From Ichthyophthirius multifiliis (taxonomy: Eukaryota; Ciliophora; Oligohymenophorea; Hymenostomatida), in assembly GCF_000220395.1 (NCBI RefSeq), contig NW_004086145.1, forward strand, positions 20,030-84,029: a stretch of DNA of 64,000 nucleotides. Reading direction: 5' to 3'. This document shows positions 1-16,506 of the stretch, piece by piece. Within the stretch, counting starts at the first letter, position 1. Every line of letters starts with the position of its first letter. The notes under the pieces were generated by a model. That model was not told the DNA's origin, did not search any database, and was given only the letters and a program-made list of their open reading frames with translations. The translations under genes were made by a program, and so were the position numbers.

Positions 1-50
1 ATATATATATATATATATATTTATTTTTAAAAAATTTTTGTGTTTGACAG

Positions 51-208
51 ACTGATGTTAAATTAGCTACTTTAGATAGATCCGCTTTTAAACGTTTATT
101 AGGTCCTGTTGATGTAAATAAATATATTTATTAAAAAATTTATATATATATAAATAAAAGACTATTTTAGGAAGAAACGCTGATAATTATAAAAAATTCT
201 AAAAATGA
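51..208 (+). CDS. cAMP-dependent protein kinase regulatory subunit, C-terminal end (partial)
   Basis: This is the last part of a PKA regulatory subunit, the cytosolic cAMP sensor that inhibits the catalytic subunit. Two exons are visible: 51-113 after a TTGACAG acceptor, and 161-208, separated by a 47-base intron (114-160). Spliced, the peptide reads TDVKLATLDRSAFKRLLGPV, then DTILGRNADNYKKFQK and a TGA stop. The LDR-x-F-x-RLLGP helix followed by the IL-x-RN segment is characteristic of the end of the second cyclic-nucleotide-binding domain in PKA R subunits. The rest of the gene lies upstream of the window. The joining of the exons is inferred from frame and family match; TAA inside the last exon reads as Gln. 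Confidence 0.8.
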
Positions 209-350
209 TAAATAATAAAATAGATATATATATATAAAGAAATACATTAATATTATTATAATTTTATATTAAATAAATACTTATAATAGAAAAACATATA
301 TTTAATCTTGTTTAAAAATAAAATAAATATTTACATTAAAAAAATATATT

Positions 351-708
351 TCATTCAATCATCGAGAATAAATTTTCGGCTGGAGTATACCTAATTTTTA
401 ATCCTGACCTAATTTTTTATAGCTTAACGTCCAACCAATAAGTTAGTGAACAATTTTATTCTAAAAATAGCAAATGTAATCTAGGAAAAGCATCTTTGTT
501 TTTAAAAACTCCTTCTATAAACATACCTTTAGGGGGATATTCTTCTAAATTTTCATCACAATTAGTATCTCCGTGATCATAATGTCCTAAATGTAGAATT
601 TTTAACTAAGGATGTTTACTTAATCCAACAATAGAAGCTGAAGTAACCCAAGAATCCCCTGAAAGATCAACTTCTTCTAAATTTGGACAACCTCTAGCCT
701 TATAAAAA

Positions 709-779
<71 letters not shown>

Positions 780-1849
780 AATATCATACAAAAACAGATA
801 AATCTTCTTAAATAGGACAATCTCTAATACATAAATACTTAAGGTTTCTTAAGCTTGAGCTAATATGTAAATGAAATTTATCTCTAAACTTCCTTGAATA
901 ACTTATGTTTAGTTTTTCTAAATTAACGCATTAGCTTAAATATTAAACTCCCTAATCTGAGATTTTTGCACATTTTTCAAAACAATTTCTTACAATCTAT
1001 AATTCAATTAAGGTTTCTTTAAATTTCTGCCCTAAAATTTACAATACAGAATCTCCAACCCTTGCACAGTAGTGTAATTTTATATATTTCAGTTAAAATT
1101 TAGCCTATTCGAAGTGTTTAAAACCCTCTACACTGAATTCCATATTGAAATTACTTGGACTTCCCCCAAAATGTAGTTCTTCTAAATTCACGCAAAACTT
1201 AGATATTACTTCTAAAGTCACATTTGTTAGTTTAGGTGTATTTGGTATATTTAGTACCTATAAATTTTTAAATTCTTTTAATAAAAAGCATAATATTTTA
1301 TCGTTTATAGGCGCTTTATTTATAGTTAAGGACGTCAAATTTGGACATTGTCTTTATATAGCTTTCATCTCATTTTCGTCGAAATTTTTCTTTCTTTTAT
1401 TTCTATTTTGGAGCTCTAAAGTTCTCAAATTTTAAATTTTTTAATTAAAAACAGCTGCAAATTCAATATTTATATTGTTTATTTATAAAAATTCTAATGT
1501 TTTAGGTATTGACATTAATAAACTATTATAATATTATAATATATATATTTAAATTTAAAATTTACTAACATGTATCAGATGAATTAGCATTAAATGGTAA
1601 GTATAATTTTTTTATATTTTTATCACTTTATACTATTTTCATTAAATTTAATGTTTTTATATTTGGTCCTAAAATACTTAAATTTACTATTGCATATATA
1701 TCCGGATTTTTTTAAATCATACTTTTCCATTTTTTACTTACTCTAGTAATAATACATAAATCCATAACATTTAAAAAGGTGAATATTTTTATTAAAATCT
1801 ATTCATTAAAATATTATATATTTAAGTTGCTTTATTAAGAATCTGACAT
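351..1849 (-). CDS. F-box / leucine-rich-repeat protein
   Basis: A probable substrate-recognition subunit of an SCF ubiquitin ligase. The N-terminus (ATG at 1849, MSDSQQSNLNIQYF) is followed by an F-box: ILIKIFTFLNVMDLCIITRV, then SKKWKSMIQKNPDIY. The remainder is a series of LRRs of the cysteine-containing/AMN1 kind, e.g. CVNLEELHFGG, LRNLKYLCIRDCP, CPNLEEVDLSGDSW and HPQLKILHLGHYD. Two introns fit the frame: 1523-1565 (43 bases) and 699-789, the latter almost entirely a TA repeat. The C-terminus is AENLFSMIE with TGA at 353-351. F-box plus LRR places it in the FBXL class; the target is unknown. All exons are otherwise open with TAA/TAG as Gln. Confidence 0.85.
711..776. repeat. (TA)n microsatellite inside an intron
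   Basis: About 66 bases of uninterrupted TA dinucleotides, lying within the second intron of the F-box/LRR gene. Confidence 0.95.
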
Positions 1850-2180
1850 TGGAGATTAAGAATGAGAAGCAAAATAATTTGTTCGATTTTTATTGGTTAA
1901 ATAGTCATTTTTGTTTTAGGATAAAATATTTTTTTTGGGAGTTTATAGCTTATTCATATTTTATATTTGTTATTGAATTTTAATATAATAATTATATAGA
2001 AAAATAAAATATAACAATATTAGAAAAATAAAAAAATATATATATTGATTAAATATTTTATATATATTAAAGAAATTCTCTATTTATTAAAGAAAATTCA
2101 ATCTACTAATAATATTTAAATATGATAATTTTAATTGTTATTTTCAATTTAGTCATTTTAAATAAATTAATCTGATTATA

Positions 2181-2226
<46 letters not shown>

Positions 2227-2354
2227 GTTATTTTATATATTTTCTATAATTATTCTTCTATGTCTACTCTCATATTAATATAAATTACTATTTTCTTAAA
2301 TTCCTTATTTAAACGCTAATTAAGTTTATACATTTTCTTAATCATTTTATCCAA
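1850..2354. other. intergenic spacer with (ATT)n tract
   Basis: Spacer between the stop of the RING gene and the start of the F-box/LRR gene, both on the minus strand, so it must hold the 3' end of one and the promoter of the other. It contains a pure ATT tract at 2181-2226. No further gene or motif seen. Confidence 0.6.
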
Positions 2355-3883
2355 TCACTATATCATTTGCATGTTAGTTTAAGTTATTTAAATCTAAATT
2401 TTTTTATTTTATTATTAATTATTTTTATTAAATTCATTTTTATATTTATTATAAATTTCTATTAAATATTTAACTGATAAATCTTATCTACAAAAAGGGC
2501 AATTGTTATTATTATTTAGCCATTATTCAATGCAATCTTTATGAAAATAATGTTTACAAAAAGTTTATCTACAAATATCACTATTTTTGAAATTCAAAAG
2601 ACAAATACAGCATTAATCTGTTTAATTACTTTTATCTGTTTCGCAATTTTGTTTTATTTATTAATAATTTGTATAAGGAATATATTTATTATATAGAAAT
2701 TCTAATAATTTTATATAATTTTCTTATTATTATTATTTAGATTATATTTTTTGTTTATAACTTTCATTTTAAATACATTAAGTTTTTTTTTTTTTATTTT
2801 TTCTAAATTTAAATAATTTAATACTAAGCCAAATCAAAAAAAAAGCCCCTAATAAACCCCCTATTATATACATAATCATAATATTAATAGTATCTGATAT
2901 AATATTTTCTATTATTTTTCTTCCCATAACTACTTTTATATTTTTCTCTTAATTTGTAACATTACCCTAATATTAAAACCCAATAGTCTACTTCTATAAT
3001 CATAAATACCCTAGAGTAAGAAACTATTAATATAAATATCAGAAGATTTACCATCTACAACAACCATTTTATAATTATCAAAAGAAGTCGGTAAAATCGA
3101 ATTTTAAAGACTTTCAATATTAATATAAACCAATAATTTCAAATTATTATTTTTCTCAATATTAATCATCAAAAATTTATTTGTTTAGCTTTCCTAATCG
3201 GAATAAAATTACCCAAAAACTATTTTTTCATTTATTTATATTTCCTATACTTTTCCATATTCCATAATAAGAATTTAATGCTTGCAATATTTTCCCGCGA
3301 ACCCATGATTACAAACGCATGTTCCATCTAAGCATTTTCCATTTAAATTTTGTAAGCAATTATTATTTGGGCAAGCTTTGTATGTATTTAAATTTATTCT
3401 AAAATCAATTTCTAATTATAAATTATTCTCAATAAATAGTCCAATATAATACTCTTATGATATCTAAAGTTTTCCTGGCGATATTTATATATATAAATAT
3501 CCAGTATTTAAAGAAAATCCTTCTATGTCGAAATATTTATAGTCCTCTTAAAAGTTCAATTCTATTTATTTATCTAAATCAGAACTAATGCTAATATTTG
3601 GGTATTTTCTTTGTTATATACATAAAACTGGATTCATTTTAAAATATTAATATCGGTTTTACAATATTTAGGCTTCAATAAAAATATATTTATTTTGAAG
3701 ATCTTATGTATATGTAAATTTAAAAAATTATGCTTAATTAGATTATAAGTAAGATTTTTAGAATGTATTATTGTTTTAGAAATATTATTCGTCTAATATT
3801 ATATCTTTATTTTATGGATTTAATTATAAACTTATTTAAAAAATTAATATATAATAAATTAATAATATTAGAATTTAAGACAT
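2355..3883 (-). CDS. single-pass membrane RING-H2 protein with EGF-like ectodomain
   Basis: A predicted transmembrane E3 ubiquitin ligase. The ATG at 3883 starts a clear signal peptide (MSQILILLIYYILIF). The ectodomain carries an EGF-like module with six cysteines (ACPNNNCLQNLNGKC, LDGTCVCNHGFAGKYC). A TM segment (IMIMYIIGGLLGAFFLIWL) is followed by a basic, Gln-rich stretch and a RING-H2 finger: CCICLLNF, then CKHYFHKDCIEQWL and CPFCRQDLS. It ends IQIQITQTNMQMIQ with TGA at 2357-2355. The architecture is that of type I membrane RING ligases such as the Goliath family, but with an EGF module instead of an obvious PA domain. A probable intron lies near 2945-2990. The TM and RING reading frames differ by one base across a T13 run (plus strand 2783-2795), probably a sequence error. 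Confidence 0.75.
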
Positions 3884-4072
3884 TTTTAATTTATTTTATT
3901 ATATTTATTTTATTGGCTATTAAGTCTATTTTAAAAATATAATTATTATTTTATTATTAATTGTAAAGAATGGCAATTATATATTTGTATTATTTAAAAT
4001 GAAAAATTAAGTAATTAAAATAAATTTATTCAAAAAAAAAAAAAAAAAACAGAAAATAAAACAATAATAAAA

Positions 4073-6332
4073 TCAACAATTTTTTAAAATTTTTTATATT
4101 TCTTATAAATTTCCTGAAAAATGAGTTTAAAAAGCCAAAAATTCTTCAAAATGTCCCTAAAAACAAAATAAAATATTAATAATAAATTACTAAAAAAATA
4201 AAAATTATCAAATAAAAAAATATTAAAAATATATAATATACCTATAGCAAACTTTCTTAATTTATTTTAGCAGCTCTAGGTAAATCGAAATTAAAACTAA
4301 TTGTAAAATATTAACATAAATACTAAATAGTATGAAGTAAATCAAGTAACTAAAGTCCAAAACTTTCATTTAAAAAAGCTTAAAATAATTCATTAAATAT
4401 GCAGCTGGGGTCTAAAAGGAAACTATAACTATCTTAAAATATATTCACAATATCATTAGTATTAAAAACCTTAAAAGATTTTCCCAAAACCAAATACATT
4501 AAACTCGCAATAATTATTTTTTTTTCAAACCCAATTGTTTTTATATTCATAATAGAGCAATCTATAATTTACATGAATTCTCTATATAAAGAATAAGATT
4601 ATTCATTTGGTTATTTAAATTAATTGAGGCAATTATTAATTTTAAAGTATTCATATACCAACTAAGAATTTTAAGCAAAAGATGAATTTTCAACAAAAAT
4701 ATCCCATTAGCACATAAACCAATTGCACCACATACTATAAGTAGGAGGATTTAATCTAAAATTAAGTTTCTTTTTTTTTTATTTAAATTTTTAATATTTA
4801 AATAAAAAGTACTTCAACTATCGTTATTTCAGTTTATTTTACTTAAATATCTGTATATCCATTATCAGTCGAACGTACAAAATCTTAAATATTAGGTGAA
4901 TCGATTTCCTTTATTTAATATTATTTTATTATAATAAAAAAATTCATACTTCGATTTTTGAAGCAATATAAAGTGCAGTAACACCAATTAATTAGAGATC
5001 AGTTTTTTTAACATTATAAGTTTCTTATAAATATCTATCTATAATACTCTAAGCATTATAAAAAGTATCTCTTTTTAACATAAATTCCATAGAAACTTCC
5101 ATCATCCAATCAATAAGTATAGCTCTCATATTTGAATTAATATTAACTTAATTTTATAGATAATGGGGATTAATAAGGTATAATTATTCTTATTATAAAA
5201 TACTATCAATATATGAACTTTAGTGATTTTCGTTTAATTATTATAATTCGAATTCTTAAATTTATTATTTTATTAAAATTTATTTTTGTTCTTTTTATAA
5301 TTATTTGCTTATTATAGATTCCATTCTTTTCATTTTTTTTATATTATCATCATTTTTATTTATATTTATTAATTCTTTCATTTTCGCTTATATTATACTT
5401 TTTTCACATTATTTATTAATATTTTTAATATCTTTTTTATCATCACCACTTTAATTTATTATTTATGTACAATTAGTACTATTATTTTATGTTAAATTAG
5501 TTGTATTAATATTATTGGTGTTTTCGAATTTTGTATTGATTATATTTTTATAACTATTGAAATTTTTGCTTCCTGAAATAGTATGTTCATAATCATCGTT
5601 GAATTTTCGTATTTTTCTATAAAATATTAAAAAAAAAAAATAGAAAAATATATAATAATTTATATATTTAATTATATGTATAATAAATTATTTATATTAT
5701 AAATATTAATAATAAATAATTAAATATTTTTCTATAATCTTATTTATTTATTATTTTTATATTAAAAAATAAATATATGTTTTACACAAAAGAACTATTA
5801 TTGCTAATTGAAGGAATATTTGTCTTAGTATCGAAATCAAAACCATGTTTTTTAAATTCAGAATATTAATAAAAAGCTTCATTTGGATCATTATTTTATT
5901 ATTTTAAATTTATAAAATCTTAATTTTTATATTAGATATCTTCTTCTTTACACAAAAGGTCTTCAAAATTATATTGATGAATATTAGAGACACTTAAATT
6001 CTCGCATACATTTTATGAAAAAGATAATTAATTTACAAATTATTATTATTAATGGATTACTTATTCTTCTTTTTATAATATTAAATTATTTTATAAATAT
6101 TCATTATTACATATATTATCTGCATTAATATTCAAAAAACTATCATCTTCTTATGAATTATGCAAGTACCATTTTTTAGGTTATTTTTTTTAATTTTATG
6201 AATCATAATTGTTTTTTAAAAATTATTATTATTATTCTAATTCTTTTAATTTTTCAATTTCTATATTTTTTTATTCGATCTCTTTAATTTTTGGAATTTC
6301 TTAATTTTTTATATATTCATAATTTTTATTTA

Positions 6333-6390
<58 letters not shown>

Positions 6391-7790
6391 TTTTAGTAAA
6401 TTTTTTATTTAATCAATTAATAATTGATCATTAATAATTTAATTATCTAAAATATCTAAATTTTAAATATTCTAATTATGTTATAAAGTTAAATATTTAT
6501 TATTTTTTTATTATTATTTTATATCATCATTATTTAATTTTTATTCTTTATGTATCTCTTAGTTTTTTTAAATTGTATTTATATTTTTTTTTTATTTTTC
6601 GATTTATATTTATTAAGCAAAAGTCAAATTTTATTTTTATGTTTAATTTTTTGTTTAAGTATCTTTCTATTTTTCATTTCTATCATTGTTTTATATTATT
6701 AAATTATTATATTAAGATTATATATTATTTATTTTAGCTTATATTTAATGAGGATTATTTTAAATCAAATTAGTTGTTATCGATTATGATTTTTTTCTTC
6801 TATCTAATTAACTTTGATTTAATACTGGTTAACTTATTGGATAATATTATATCTTTTTCTCATTTGAAATTAAGGTTTCTTTATTTTAAATATCATATAA
6901 TTTATTTATTTAAGTTTATATTTGATGTTTCTCTTATTGTTTGTTGATTAACTAATTTTTTTAAAAAATTATATATATAATAAATATATATATATATATA
7001 TATATAATTTATAAATATAATTTTATATATAATATTTTTATCAAAAAAAAAATCTATCAATAAAATAGAATATAAATTAATAAAATTAATAAGTATTTTT
7101 CTTATATTATTTATAAATTAAAATTATATATATAAATAAATACTTCTTTTTATTGAACATACATAAGAAATTAGTTACTTGAAATATTATCGTTAGTTTT
7201 GAGATTACTGACATTATTTTTATATGAGTTTTATCTTGAATGAGTAGGAATATTCTCATTATTTTTGAAATTATTATTTTCTTTTAAAAGAAAGTTTTTT
7301 AGTTATCAATTTTCAAATTTTGAATTTATTATAAAACTTCAAAGTTTGTGTTTTCACAAATGTTTTCTTTATTTTAATAAAAAATATTATTTGCTATTAT
7401 TTAATTTTATAATTTTATAGATTTAGTCATTTCTGAGTTATAGCGATGATGTTACTTTTTACTTTTTAAATCTATATTTATAAATAAATATTTTTAATAA
7501 TTTTATATTACATTACTATCAATTTTAACTAACTATTTATTTTCTTATAAGATTTTTATATTTACTTTTTCTTCCTTTTTTATTTATTATTATTACTATT
7601 ACGGTTAGTTTTAGTTTATTACTTTTGTTTTTTTATTATTTTCTATTTTTACTATCTAAGGTTATATACATTTTTAAATATTTTAAGTAACTCCTTTAAA
7701 TGTTGCCTGGGTTAATTTTTATGAAATATTTTCTATTAATGCAAAAGATCTATCTCTTCCTGAATTGTTTTTTAGGCTTTCAATATTCAT
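4073..7790 (-). CDS. mitotic-type cyclin (A/B/E-like)
   Basis: A CDK-activating cyclin. The N-terminal cyclin box is unmistakable: INPHYLQNQVNINSN, MRAILIDWMMEVSMEF, LKRDTFYNAQSIIDRYLQ, TDLQLIGVTALYIASKIE. After introns it continues IQDFVRSTDNGYTD and the second fold, FRLNPPTYSMWCNWFMCQWD, which resembles cyclins A/E. The C-terminus is GHFEEFLAFQTHFSG...KILKNC, TGA at 4075-4073. The chosen start (ATG at 7790, MNIESLKNNSGRDRSFALIE) opens a long Asn/Gln-rich N-terminal region, joined by at least four introns (for example about 5632-5780, 4925-4950, 4768-4800, 4215-4250). Exon joins between 6960 and 7500 are uncertain: two overlapping open frames compete there. No clear destruction box was identified. 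Confidence 0.85.
6334..6390. repeat. (ATT)n trinucleotide tract in cyclin N-terminal exon
   Basis: Roughly 19 ATT units. On the minus (coding) strand the tract would encode a run of Asn, Gln or Ile according to frame; it sits in the Asn/Gln-rich N-terminal part of the cyclin gene. Confidence 0.85.
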
Positions 7791-8279
7791 TTTTTATTAA
7801 TTTTTATTTTATTTTTATTTATGTTTTTTTTTTTTTTTTATTATATATTGTATATATATATTTTTTTTATAATTTCTTTTTATAATTTTATAAAAAAAAA
7901 TTCAAATTTAAAAATTAAAAAAATAAAAATAAAAATAATAACATCTTTTTTTATTTTATTTTAAATTAATTTAATAATAAAAAAAAATATTAAATATTTT
8001 ATTTTAAAAAGTAAAAATAATTTCATAAACAAAAACCAAGCAAAAAAAATATTATTAAAGAAGTTAAATTTATATTATATTTTTCAACGTAAAATATTTA
8101 AATTTTAATTAAAAAAAAACAAAACAAATAAAAATAAGAAAAAAAAAAAAAAAAACTGAAAATTATATATTTTAAAAATATTATGTAATGTATATATATT
8201 TATTTGTTAAATACGAAAAATAATTATATATTTATAAAACATAAATGAATATATTAATTTAAAAAAAAGTAAAAAATCT
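7791..8279. other. intergenic spacer upstream of cyclin gene
   Basis: Very A+T-rich, with long A and T runs; it must contain the cyclin promoter and the 3' end of the alpha-glucosidase gene. No gene seen. Confidence 0.55.
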
Positions 8280-11272
<2,993 letters not shown>

Positions 11273-12378
11273 TTCTTATATTTTACTTAATTTAAATATT
11301 ATTAATTAAAGTATGATTAATTTGTTTATTATTAATTAATTTATTATTTATTTTTAATTTGTGTTTTATCTGATTGAATTTTATAATTTTTCAAACAGGT
11401 AAAATAATCAAACATTTTTAATTTATTGTATATTTTTTTATTTTTTTAAAAAGAAAAAATTAATAGATGTACACAATAAAATTCAAAAAACGAAATAATA
11501 GAAACGAATCATCAAGAAAAAAAAACAATAAAAATAACTAATATTAATAATATAATATATGTATATATATATATATTAAAAATAGATATAAATTATATTA
11601 ATTTTTATAATTTTACTAAATTATAATTTATCTTGCCATAAAATATATATATTATTATAAAATAATAAGTTTAATTTTTATATTAATCAAAATAATTATA
11701 ATATTTAATATTTATCCCATTTTTCGTATTATGGTATGAAATAACCATTTTTTGTACAAAATATAAATTAATAGACATTAATATTATTTTTTTTAATTTT
11801 ATATTTTTTTTTATTTTTATATATTTTAAAGTATGTAATAATATTTTTTATTTTAATTTTTTTTAGATAATAAATTATAGTGTGTGTATTTTTCGAAGTT
11901 GAATAATTATTTATTATAAATATTGCAAATAATATTTTTAAATTAATAAATAAATAAAAATAAATTTAATTATTTTATTTATAAAAATTAATAATTAATA
12001 TATTTTTCATCGTTTTAATTATTAATATTTTCCTATTAAAAAGGTAAATAATAAATAAAAATAAAATTAATTAATTTTATAAAAAACTAATAGAATGATG
12101 ATTAATTACCAATAAATATAATTTAATTTAATAAAATTAATATACATGTATACATATTTTATTTTTCAATTGTTTTTTTATTTATAATTATAAATTTCTT
12201 ATTTTTAATGAATTCCTCTATTCAATAAACACCAAAAGACAAGCAATATTAAAAAAATTGTTTTTAATTTTATTATATATATATATAATTAGATTATAAT
12301 AATTAAGTTTACAAATATGTTAATTAAATAATTTATTTACCTAAAATTTTGAATACGATATATATTAATTAGAGGGAG
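11273..12378. other. 1.1-kb divergent intergenic region
   Basis: Between the minus-strand GH31 gene and the plus-strand CNB gene, so it should hold two promoters. Nearly pure A+T; no reading frame, RNA gene or repeat family recognised. Confidence 0.55.
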
Positions 12379-13563
12379 ATGATTTAATAGATGTACAAAA
12401 TAATATAACTAAAAAAAAAATATTCCATTAACAAAAAAAAATTAAAGTTTATAAAAAAAGTAAGTAATAATAGCTTTAAAGAAGCCAGTATCTTAAAGAA
12501 ATTTAAGAGACTTGAAAATATTTATGAAATGTTGCCAAAACCTAACATTTTTTCAAAATTAATTCGGTTAAAACTACAAATAAATGTTGTAAGAATGTGT
12601 AGAATATTTTAAATACTAATTTTATCAATAAGATCAAGTTGTTTTTCAATAAGGTATATTTTTTTAAATAAAAAAATATAAATAAAAATACATAAAGGAA
12701 TGACTGGAGATTTATTTTATATTATTTTAAGAGGAAAAGTTAGTATAAATGTAAAAATATAAGAAATCGAAAAAGTGGAATCTAAAAAAGGATAATTTGT
12801 TGATAAAGAAACATATTAAACAATAAAAATAAGAGAATTACAAGCTGGTTTAATATATAAATTAAATTAAAATAAAAAAATTAATACATTTATAAAAAGG
12901 AGATTCTTTTGGAGAATTAGCCCTTATTGATAAAAAACCAAGAATGGCAACTGTTACATGTTTAACTGATTGTGACTTTATAACTCTTGATAAGACATCA
13001 TTTGATAAAATATTAAGTTTATATTTTATTTTAATAAAAAATTTATTTTACTTTTATAAAAAATAAATAAAGAAAATGAAGAAATAACAAAATTTAATAT
13101 AGAAGTTATGAATCTTAAAAATATTTAATTATTTCAAACTTTCGCAACTACTATTCTTAAATAAATATATTTAATTTTATAAATAATTAAATGTAATAAG
13201 GGATAAATTATTTTGTAAGAAGGTTAAATTTCTGATTATGTATATATAATTTCTTAAGGGGAATTTAAAGTTAATTTTATTTTTATAGTAATATGTGTTA
13301 ATAAATATTATTTTAATTAAAAGATTACCAAAAATGCATTAATAAAAGTTGAAGATGATAAAGAAAGTTTTTTAGATTATCGCGAAAAAAAAGTTGTAAA
13401 AACATCAATAAACGTACAAAAAAAAAAATTAAAAATTATTAATTAAAAAAAATAAAGTTAGGTATTCTAAGTAGATATTAAACATTTGGTGATGAAGAAT
13501 TTTTTATGAAATAATAAACTTTAGTAAATATATAATGTATTTCAATGTAAGGAGAAGTAAATT

Positions 13564-13621
<58 letters not shown>

Positions 13622-15036
13622 GCAAATTAATTATTAGTTAAGAATGCTTAACAAAAAAGATTTTATTAAAAAATTTGGATATGATAATATATAAATGAGC
13701 CGATTAAAATAATTATGTGAATAAAAGAGATAATTTCGGTTGAAATAAATTTAATAAAGTATTATTACTTTTTAAAAAATAAGCTAAATAAAAAGCGATT
13801 AAAATAATATCTAATTTATTTAACCGTACTTACAACAATAACAATAATTAATAGGAATATAAGGGGCAGAACAAAATTTAATTTTAACAACTAATTAAAA
13901 AAAAGCTGAATAGCCATTACAATATGAATAATAATAACAATTAAAATAAGTATAACAATAGTAGTAATATTTTCCTGCTTGTTTTGTTAAAAAAGTAATT
14001 AAATACAAAAAAAATTCATAAGATTATTTAGAACATTTATAAGATTCTTTGTTTAGTCCTAAATCATAGCATGGTATATAAAAAAAAAAACATTAGTATT
14101 TATTTTTTAAATTTAATAAACAAAGATGAATTATTATTGCCATCATTTAGTTAAAATATAAGTTAAAAGAATACGAGCAATATGAAATTTGATACTTAAT
14201 AAGAATAAATATACTTAAAAAAAAACAATTCAACAGAAAAAAATATTTTCCAATAATCAATCTTTTCACCCCGATAATCAATTTAAAAATAAACTGAAGA
14301 ATAAGAAGAAATAGAAGAAATATAATTAGAGAAAAAATATAGTGATTTATAATAAAAAATGAATATAAAAAATCGTAGAAAAAACAAAAGTGCAAATTGT
14401 ATTTTTTTCAGGAATTTAGATGAATAATAGCAGGTCAATAAAAGTTTGCATCTTTGTGTATAAAATAGAAAAAATTATATTAAAAACTAAGTTTAATTAA
14501 AAAAATATTTTAGTGATTAAGAAAAAGTCAACTTTAAAAATAAAATTAATAGAATTTAAAAATAAAATCAAATAAACATTTATTTACATGAAGAAAATAA
14601 TAAAAATTTTATAATAAAAAGCCTTCAAAGTTAAAAATAATAAAATTTAAATATAGAAATGTTTAATTCTTTACCTAAATCTCGTGTTAATTTATAAAAA
14701 ACATTAAAATTTCATAGTCCTTTTTATAATAATAATATATAAAAAATAAATTCTTGTGATATTAATTTCAATTTAAATAATAAATAAGTACCTAAAATAA
14801 ATAAATCAGAAAAAAAATTAAGCTTTTTATATGAAATTAGAAACAAAAATGAATTACCACTCAAATATTATAGTAGTGCTATAAGATATAATGCATAAAC
14901 TTTTAATAATGTTGTATTATTAAAATCTTAAATATAAAAGTAAAACTAAACTTCTAATGATATAATAAATAAATTTAAAAACAGTTAAATGGATGATATA
15001 AAAAAAACATTAGTTTTTAAAAAATATTAAATTTGA
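12379..15036 (+). CDS. protein with two cyclic-nucleotide-binding domains and Gln-rich tail
   Basis: A PKA-R/PKG-like cyclic-nucleotide sensor without a visible kinase domain. The first CNB domain reads QQDQVVFQQGMTGDLFYIIL, RGKVSINV, and the phosphate-binding cassette GDSFGELALIDKKPRMATV with both the Glu and Arg that bind cyclic phosphate. It is preceded by RDLKIFMKCCQNLTFF. The second domain (KGQIILQEGQISDYVYIIS, QGEFK ... TFGDEEFFMKQQ) lacks an obvious cassette Arg and may not bind nucleotide. A long Gln/Asn/Lys-rich tail follows. At least five GT-AG introns of 45-60 bases occur (for example about 12654-12700 and 12847-12899); one near 13570-13640 is mostly TA repeat. The first ATG (12379) is in a different frame from the CNB domain, so the 5' exon structure is unresolved. 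The TGA at 15034-15036 is the likely stop. Confidence 0.7.
13570..13617. repeat. (TA)n microsatellite in intron
   Basis: About 24 TA units inside an intron of the CNB-domain gene. Confidence 0.9.
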
Positions 15037-15204
15037 TAAAATATATATAAAATATATATAATATATATAATTATTAAAAATAATTTTATTTTTTTAGCAA
15101 TTAATTAAAAACATTATTATATGTTCGCAGATTTTTATATAATTATAATTTTTTAAACTAAGAAAATAAAATATATAAATATATTAAAAAATTTTATTCA
15201 AAAA

Positions 15205-15819
15205 ATGACTGATACAACTAATAAAATGTTCTCAGAATAAATTTAAAATATAAATTAATAAGAAACAGATATTTTCAATGATTTTAATACTAAAGTAATA
15301 ATAAGATATACTAGACTCTCTCCAAATTAAAACTTTCACTTTTAAAACGTCAAGAAGTCTTTATTAAATCGATTTGAATAAGAATATCATAAATAAAATT
15401 CTAATTAATCCTAATTATTATAAGTAAATAAAATGATACTAAGATATTAAATAAAATAATCTAATGAATAAAATTAAAATAATGTTTCGTAAAACTTATC
15501 TCGAATTTTATCTGCAATATCTGAGTTTAAATAAAAGCAAATTTAAAATTAAATAAATTTAAATTCTGATATGAATTAAAAATAATAAATATTAACATAA
15601 AAATATACTAAATTTCCTAATCTTAATACTAAACAATATGAATTTATATAAAAATATAATAGAATAGAAGCTGAGAAAATATCTAAATAATATATTATAG
15701 AAAATCAAAATATTGATTTTAATTTGTATAATTAATGCTTCAAAGCTATTAATTAAACTAAAATTAAAGTAGTTAATTCATTGGATACACCAAAGTTTCC
15801 GGATTTTATTAATATTTGA
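15205..15819 (+). CDS. hypothetical Gln-rich protein, 204 residues
   Basis: A single uninterrupted frame (TAA/TAG = Gln) from ATG at 15205 to TGA at 15817-15819, starting MTDTTNKMFSEQIQNINQQE and ending SLDTPKFPDFINI. It is hydrophilic, rich in Gln/Asn/Lys, and contains RIEAEKISKQYIIENQN. No domain recognised. It begins about 170 bases after the CNB gene on the same strand and could in principle be a last exon of that gene, but an in-frame TGA separates them in every joining I tried. Real coding is supported by its length without TGA and by its codon pattern. Confidence 0.5.
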
Positions 15820-16506
15820 AATTTTAGATTAAGTCTGTACATATTTTATATATATATATATAATATTAATTTTTAATATTAAATTTTTATTTATCTTTTT
15901 TCTTATAAAAACACATTCGGCAAACAAACAAAATAAGGCGAAAAAATAATTGATTATGGCTTTATTATTTTTTTTATGTTAGTTTTTTTTTAAAAATATT
16001 TGACAAAAAATAAAAAAACAATGCTAATAAATATTATATATATAAAATTGTTTCTAATAATAATAAAAATATAGTTTTAATTTTCTATTTTAAAATTTAA
16101 AAATAATTATATTTACTAATATATAAAAAATTTATAATGTAATTTAATAACTTATAATATTTTATATAATAATTTATAAAAATTTAATACTTATTTTACT
16201 ATTATCCATTATTCTATATTTTTATATTTCTAATTATCTATATTTTATTTATTTTTTAATCTTTTTTTATTTTATAAAATTAAGATTTTTAAATTAAATA
16301 ATTTATTGTATATCGTGCGTGAATTAATTAAATTTATATTGTTTTTTAAATTATTCTTAAAAATAAAATTCGTCTTAATTTAATTTAATTTTGTATTTTT
16401 CATATTTATTATTATTATTTTATTAATTTACTACAAATAAAAAAAGCCGAAAAAAATTATTAAAATATATTCAATAAATACATTTCAAAGCTAATTATAT
16501 AAATAA
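15820..16506. other. intergenic spacer
   Basis: A+T-rich, no open frame of note. A slightly GC-richer patch lies at about 15905-15960 without recognisable content. Confidence 0.5.

Noticed and set aside
1145-1435. A 96-codon plus-strand frame by standard stops.
   Set aside because: It is the antisense shadow of the F-box/LRR gene, whose minus-strand LRRs are clear.
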